From contig JAGOBP010000152.1 of assembly GCA_017999195.1 (NCBI GenBank), positions 1 through 8,239 of the forward strand: DNA of 8,239 bases, written 5' to 3'. The notes beneath the pieces are model-generated. The model searched no databases. It was given only the letters and a program-made list of their open reading frames with translations, and was not told where the DNA came from. Made by a program: the position numbers and the translations under genes. The number at the start of each line of letters is the position of its first letter. Position 1 is the first letter of the stretch. This document shows positions 5,836-8,239 of the stretch, piece after piece. Source of the stretch: Thermoflexales bacterium. Lineage in GTDB: Bacteria > Chloroflexota > Anaerolineae > Fen-1058.

Positions 5836-5889
5836 GCATAAACTGCACAACAATCCGGCCTGCTCAGCCTGTCAAGTTGCTGAGAGCGC

Positions 5890-7038
5890 TTAGCCCAGCG
5901 GCAAACCGGCCACAGTGGCATACGCCCGCGCCACCACTCCAATGGCGAAGTTGATGGCCCCCCGTATGTCGCCAAATTCATTCTTGCCGATACCACCGCC
6001 ACCCGCGTCACAGACTTCTTTCAAGCGATAGGCTTTGCTCTTGAAGTAGCCTGCGCCACCCTGATAGCCTGCATACCCTTCACGCACCGTATCAGGCTGA
6101 CCGGTGACATCATATTGAGCGATATTGGCGGCGGCGTTGAAGTGCCGCAGAATCTCGGCGCATGTGCCCGCATCATAGTTCAATTGAGCGTTGTCCATCA
6201 GACCGCCAACCGCCTGCATGTGCTCGAACGTACTCTTGATCAGATCGGCCAGGGCGGCAGCTGACACCGGCTGAGGTTTGGCGGTGGCGGTGGGCACAAC
6301 ATCGGTGGAGAGGTTGGGCGCGGTGGCGGCGGGCAGCAGATCACTGGCCCGGCCCAGCAGGCTGATGGCTGCGCCGACGGAGCGCTGCGCTTCTTGAATA
6401 TCTAGCCGCCCGATCGCACCACCGCCGCGTTCGCAAATGCGGCGAACTTTGGGCGCAGTCTGGTTGACGGTGTCGATGGCCTCGCGGTACAGCCCGTACG
6501 CCGATTGGCCTTCAGGCGATAAACCGGCCGCATCGTAGGCCGGCGCGGCCGCGATGGCGTCGTATTTGGCGATGGCGATTTCACAACTGCCGCCCCTCCC
6601 GGCTAATACGCCGTTCAATTCACCCAACAGACGCTGCGCCGTTTCAAGGGTCTGACGCACGGCCGTGCTCAATGGCGAGCCGGCCGGAATGGCAGCCGGA
6701 CGCGGGACGCTGGTGACCGCGGCTTTGGTCACGGGCGGCTTGGCCGGCAGCGGCTTAGTCGGCGCGGCTGTCGGCGTCGAGGTGGGCGTGGAAGTCGAAG
6801 TCGGTGTAGCGGTCGCGGTAGCCGTCGGTGGCACAGCGGTCGCTGTGGCGGTCGCCGTCGGCGGGACAGCAGTTGCGGTAGGCAGTACGGCGGTCGCGGT
6901 AGGCGCATCCGTCGGAGTGAGTTGAGCGATCTGAGTGAGCGTGTCCGAGGCAGGAACGTCCGCGATGGGCGCACCACATGCGGTGGCGATCAAACTCAAG
7001 ATTATCAGGATCATCAGGCGAAACCGAAACATCATCAT
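5890..7038 (-). CDS. Lipoprotein LpC: Thr/Ala/Pro stalk + two Cys-pair domains
   Basis: The 382-residue protein starts at the first of three consecutive ATG codons (7030-7038) with GAGG eight bases upstream. Longer in-frame sequence upstream lacks a signal peptide and runs through the promoter. The signal ends in the lipobox A-T-A-C with Cys21 lipidated. A stalk at about 41-116 is built from TATAVPPT-like units. Two unrecognised Cys-pair domains follow: residues 122-235 (Cys152, Cys202) and about 260-382 (Cys293, Cys343), separated by a short Pro/Ala-rich linker. The second copy keeps both cysteines and the G-G-G-G but has Y-A-G-Y-Q-G-G where the others have A-Y-x-x-Y-R-x-A, so it has diverged most. 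The protein is a paralogue of LpB in layout. It should be exported and anchored; function unknown. Confidence 0.86.
   Translation of the reverse strand: MMMFRFRLMILIILSLIATACGAPIADVPASDTLTQIAQLTPTDAPTATAVLPTATAVPPTATATATAVPPTATATATPTSTSTPTSTPTAAPTKPLPAKPPVTKAAVTSVPRPAAIPAGSPLSTAVRQTLETAQRLLGELNGVLAGRGGSCEIAIAKYDAIAAAPAYDAAGLSPEGQSAYGLYREAIDTVNQTAPKVRRICERGGGAIGRLDIQEAQRSVGAAISLLGRASDLLPAATAPNLSTDVVPTATAKPQPVSAAALADLIKSTFEHMQAVGGLMDNAQLNYDAGTCAEILRHFNAAANIAQYDVTGQPDTVREGYAGYQGGAGYFKSKAYRLKEVCDAGGGGIGKNEFGDIRGAINFAIGVVARAYATVAGLPLG
5893..6261 (-). repeat. Cys-pair domain, copy 5 (LpC, second copy)
   Basis: LpC residues about 260-382. It has 49 residues between the cysteines, IAQYDV in place of APTYDV, a degenerate mid-motif (YAGYQGGAG) and CDAGGGGIG. 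It is the most diverged copy. Confidence 0.7.
6334..6675 (-). repeat. Cys-pair domain, copy 4 (LpC, first copy)
   Basis: LpC residues 122-235. It has 49 residues between the cysteines, AAPAYDA, AYGLYREAI and CERGGGAIG. Confidence 0.75.
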
Positions 7039-7091
7039 GCTGTTATCCTCGCACGTATTGGCCCCCGCCCGGTCGATAGACAACGGGCCGC

Positions 7092-7120
7092 ATGATACGC
7101 TGAAAGAATAAAATACGCAA
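7092..7120 (-). promoter_or_regulatory. Candidate promoter of LpC
   Basis: Minus-strand TTGCGT (7115-7120), a 17-base AT-rich spacer and TATCAT (7092-7097, five of six consensus bases). The -35 is weak. Transcription would start near 7084, giving a 5' UTR of about 45 bases with the GAGG ribosome site at its end. Confidence 0.45.
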
Positions 7121-7135
7121 ATATCAGGCGAGTCA

Positions 7136-7280
7136 GCGCCGCCTGGCGGCGCGACCTTTCTTCGCAGATTTGGCACTCCGCGACCATCGGCGGAGGTGGG
7201 CAATCAGCCAACGGCTCCACACGCTGTGTCCGCCGCACTGCGGCAGTTGCGCGCTCGACGGGCGCGACTTCGAGTCGCCA
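7136..7280. repeat. Palindrome-rich segment, possible dispersed repeat or structured RNA
   Basis: Four inverted repeats lie within 145 bases: GCGCCGCC-T-GGCGGCGC (7136-7152), TCCGC/GCGGA (7177-7194), GCCGCA-C-TGCGGC (7232-7244) and GCGACT-TCG-AGTCGC (7264-7278). The density is higher than elsewhere in the window. Overlapping open frames on the minus strand have no homology I recognise. A dispersed intergenic repeat or a small structured RNA are both possible. Confidence 0.3.
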
Positions 7281-7486
7281 GCCCATTGCAGACAATCAAA
7301 CTGAGAATTGCCATACACCTTAAAACTCACTCAAGCCGAAGTGACATCCGGCGTCAAAAAACATGACAAAACACACAGTTCAATGACCTGACGGAATCGG
7401 TATACAGACAGGTTGTGTCTATGTTAGAAACCTTTGATTTTCACCCACTGACTTCACCTCGCCCAGAAAGTTGCAAACTCGTTAGG

Positions 7487-7514
7487 CCGCGCTCGTCTGC
7501 GCGGTTTTTGTTTG
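7487..7514 (+). terminator. Plus-strand intrinsic terminator 40 bases before the secreted-protein gene
   Basis: CCGCGC (7487-7492) and GCGCGG (7499-7504) form a perfect stem with loop TCGTCT, followed at once by TTTTTGTTTG. There is no plus-strand gene upstream in the window for it to end, so it either terminates an unannotated short RNA or acts as a leader attenuator for the gene starting at 7555. Confidence 0.75.
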
Positions 7515-7554
7515 TGCCCGGTTTGAATTCGTACACTTCAGGGAGGAAATTATC

Positions 7555-8239
7555 ATGCTAAGAACCCCATCTGCAAACTTCGAAAACGTCACTGGCGCGC
7601 CCGTGCCGACGCAGCGCTGGTTGCGGCTGATGGCCGTCATGGCGCTGGTGGTCGTGATTCTGATCAGCCTCAGCCTCGCGCTGTTTGGCGCGCCGTTCTT
7701 CAGCGCGCAGGCCGCTGGCGGACTGCGCGTCGAGGTCACCACCGCCTACAATCTGGTGGTGGACTCGAATGTGGAGTCGCCGTCCACGTATGCGCCGTCC
7801 GTCGCGACAGTCGGCGGCAAGGTCTGCAACACCAGCAGCACCGAGGCTGTCACCGGCGTGCAAATCTTCATCGGCGATTACACGCATTTGACGGCGGGCC
7901 TGTATCCGCGCCGATACACCACCGATACCGGCTTCAGCACGCAGTATCCGCACCTGAACACGAGCACGCCCAGTTACTATGCCTTTGATCATGTGGGCGG
8001 GCGCGTCGGCACGGCGGATGCCACGCGCTATGTGGGCACGCTGGCGCCCAGTGAATGCCGCGTTGAATACTGGCATTTCCGGTATCCGCGACGCGGCAAC
8101 AGCCAATCGGGGGTGCGCGACAATTCCGGCACCGCAGTCTGGGGCGCGACGCGCTCGGTCAACGATGATCTGTCGCTGCGCTTCGACATTTGGTCGACCG
8201 CGCGCGGCGGCGTCATCACGGCCACCAAATCGCAGACGA
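7555..8239 (+). CDS. Secreted beta-rich protein, N-terminal 228 residues (runs off the right edge)
   Basis: An open frame starts at the ATG at 7555 with GGGAGG eight bases upstream and continues to the window end without a stop. A basic, 25-residue leader is followed by a hydrophobic segment (about 26-45) and an A-Q-A-A-G-G stretch (51-56) that looks like a signal peptidase I site, so the protein is probably exported. From residue 57 the sequence is rich in Thr, Ser, Gly, Val and aromatic residues in alternating patterns, typical of beta-sandwich surface proteins. Two cysteines (91 and 168) could form a disulfide. It resembles the opening of large Chloroflexota surface proteins with repeated beta domains, but I do not recognise a specific family and the C-terminal part is missing. 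It is divergent from LpC. Confidence 0.8.
   Translation, partial: MLRTPSANFENVTGAPVPTQRWLRLMAVMALVVVILISLSLALFGAPFFSAQAAGGLRVEVTTAYNLVVDSNVESPSTYAPSVATVGGKVCNTSSTEAVTGVQIFIGDYTHLTAGLYPRRYTTDTGFSTQYPHLNTSTPSYYAFDHVGGRVGTADATRYVGTLAPSECRVEYWHFRYPRRGNSQSGVRDNSGTAVWGATRSVNDDLSLRFDIWSTARGGVITATKSQT

Larger units (their letters stand above)
7039..7554. other. Divergent intergenic region between LpC and the secreted-protein gene
   Basis: No convincing gene is seen in these 516 bases. The left end holds the LpC ribosome site and promoter; 7136-7280 is rich in short palindromes. From 7281 to about 7480 the sequence is less GC-rich and holds only weak candidates: TATACA at 7401-7406 as a possible plus-strand -10 without a convincing -35, and an ACCTG/CAGGT pair. 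The right end has a plus-strand terminator (7487-7514) and the GGGAGG ribosome site of the downstream gene. Confidence 0.6.

Noticed and set aside
5863..5884. CTCAGC/GCTGAG hairpin just after the LpC stop as its terminator
   Set aside because: The stem is only 6 bp with a 10-base loop and has no T-tract. It does not meet the form of an intrinsic terminator.
7035..7330. Two overlapping minus-strand open frames (86 and 65 codons) upstream of LpC
   Set aside because: They overlap each other in different frames and cover the LpC promoter and several palindromes, with no ribosome site or recognisable domain. Better explained as a repeat or structured intergenic DNA.
7558..8106. 182-residue minus-strand open frame opposite the secreted protein
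   Set aside because: The plus-strand frame has a clear ribosome site and signal peptide and stays open to the edge. The minus-strand frame looks like a GC-rich antisense shadow.

Overview
The window (8,239 bases, GC-rich) reads like a Chloroflexota chromosome, probably Anaerolineae-like. That is an inference from three features: lipoproteins with very long Thr/Pro (TATPVPPT-type) linkers behind the lipobox, an archaeal/fungal-type aspartate-semialdehyde dehydrogenase, and a large secreted beta-rich protein. No sequence search was possible, so the taxonomy is tentative. All genes lie on the minus strand except the last, a plus-strand gene that is cut by the right edge.

Layout in minus-strand transcription order, right to left. 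A lipoprotein (5890-7038, here LpC) comes first. A biosynthetic operon follows: promoter (about 5806-5835), a 25-codon Thr/Met-rich leader peptide (5718-5795), an antiterminator/terminator pair (5661-5733), a dispersed palindrome (5583-5652), aspartokinase (4149-5564), an intercistronic hairpin (4094-4141) and aspartate-semialdehyde dehydrogenase (3027-4076). Next is a second promoter (2926-2953) with a terminator-like hairpin (2860-2910) in front of two further lipoproteins, LpB (1726-2823) and LpA (182-1675). The series ends with the start of a TPR-like gene (1-113) that has its own promoter. At the right, a 516-base divergent intergenic region holds a palindrome-rich stretch and a strong plus-strand intrinsic terminator. 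The plus-strand gene for a signal-peptide-bearing secreted protein begins at 7555.

The two metabolic enzymes catalyse the first two steps of the aspartate pathway, aspartate to aspartyl phosphate to aspartate semialdehyde, which feeds lysine, threonine, methionine and isoleucine. The most striking finding is that the gap upstream of aspartokinase carries every element of an enteric thr-type attenuator: a leader ORF beginning MKRLSMTTTPMMTTTP, an intrinsic terminator, and a 9-bp antiterminator made by the last leader codons pairing with the 5' arm of the terminator. Codon content points to joint sensing of charged tRNA-Thr and tRNA-Met. The aspartokinase C-terminus also resembles ThrA-type, threonine-regulated enzymes.

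The second finding is a domain of about 115 residues that I do not recognise. It occurs five times in the three lipoproteins (once in LpA, twice each in LpB and LpC). It has two invariant cysteines 47-49 residues apart, an A-P-x-Y-D-V-like motif, an A-Y-x-x-Y-R-x-A motif and a G-G-G directly after the second cysteine. It looks like an exported, disulfide-bonded helical module carried on a flexible cell-surface stalk.
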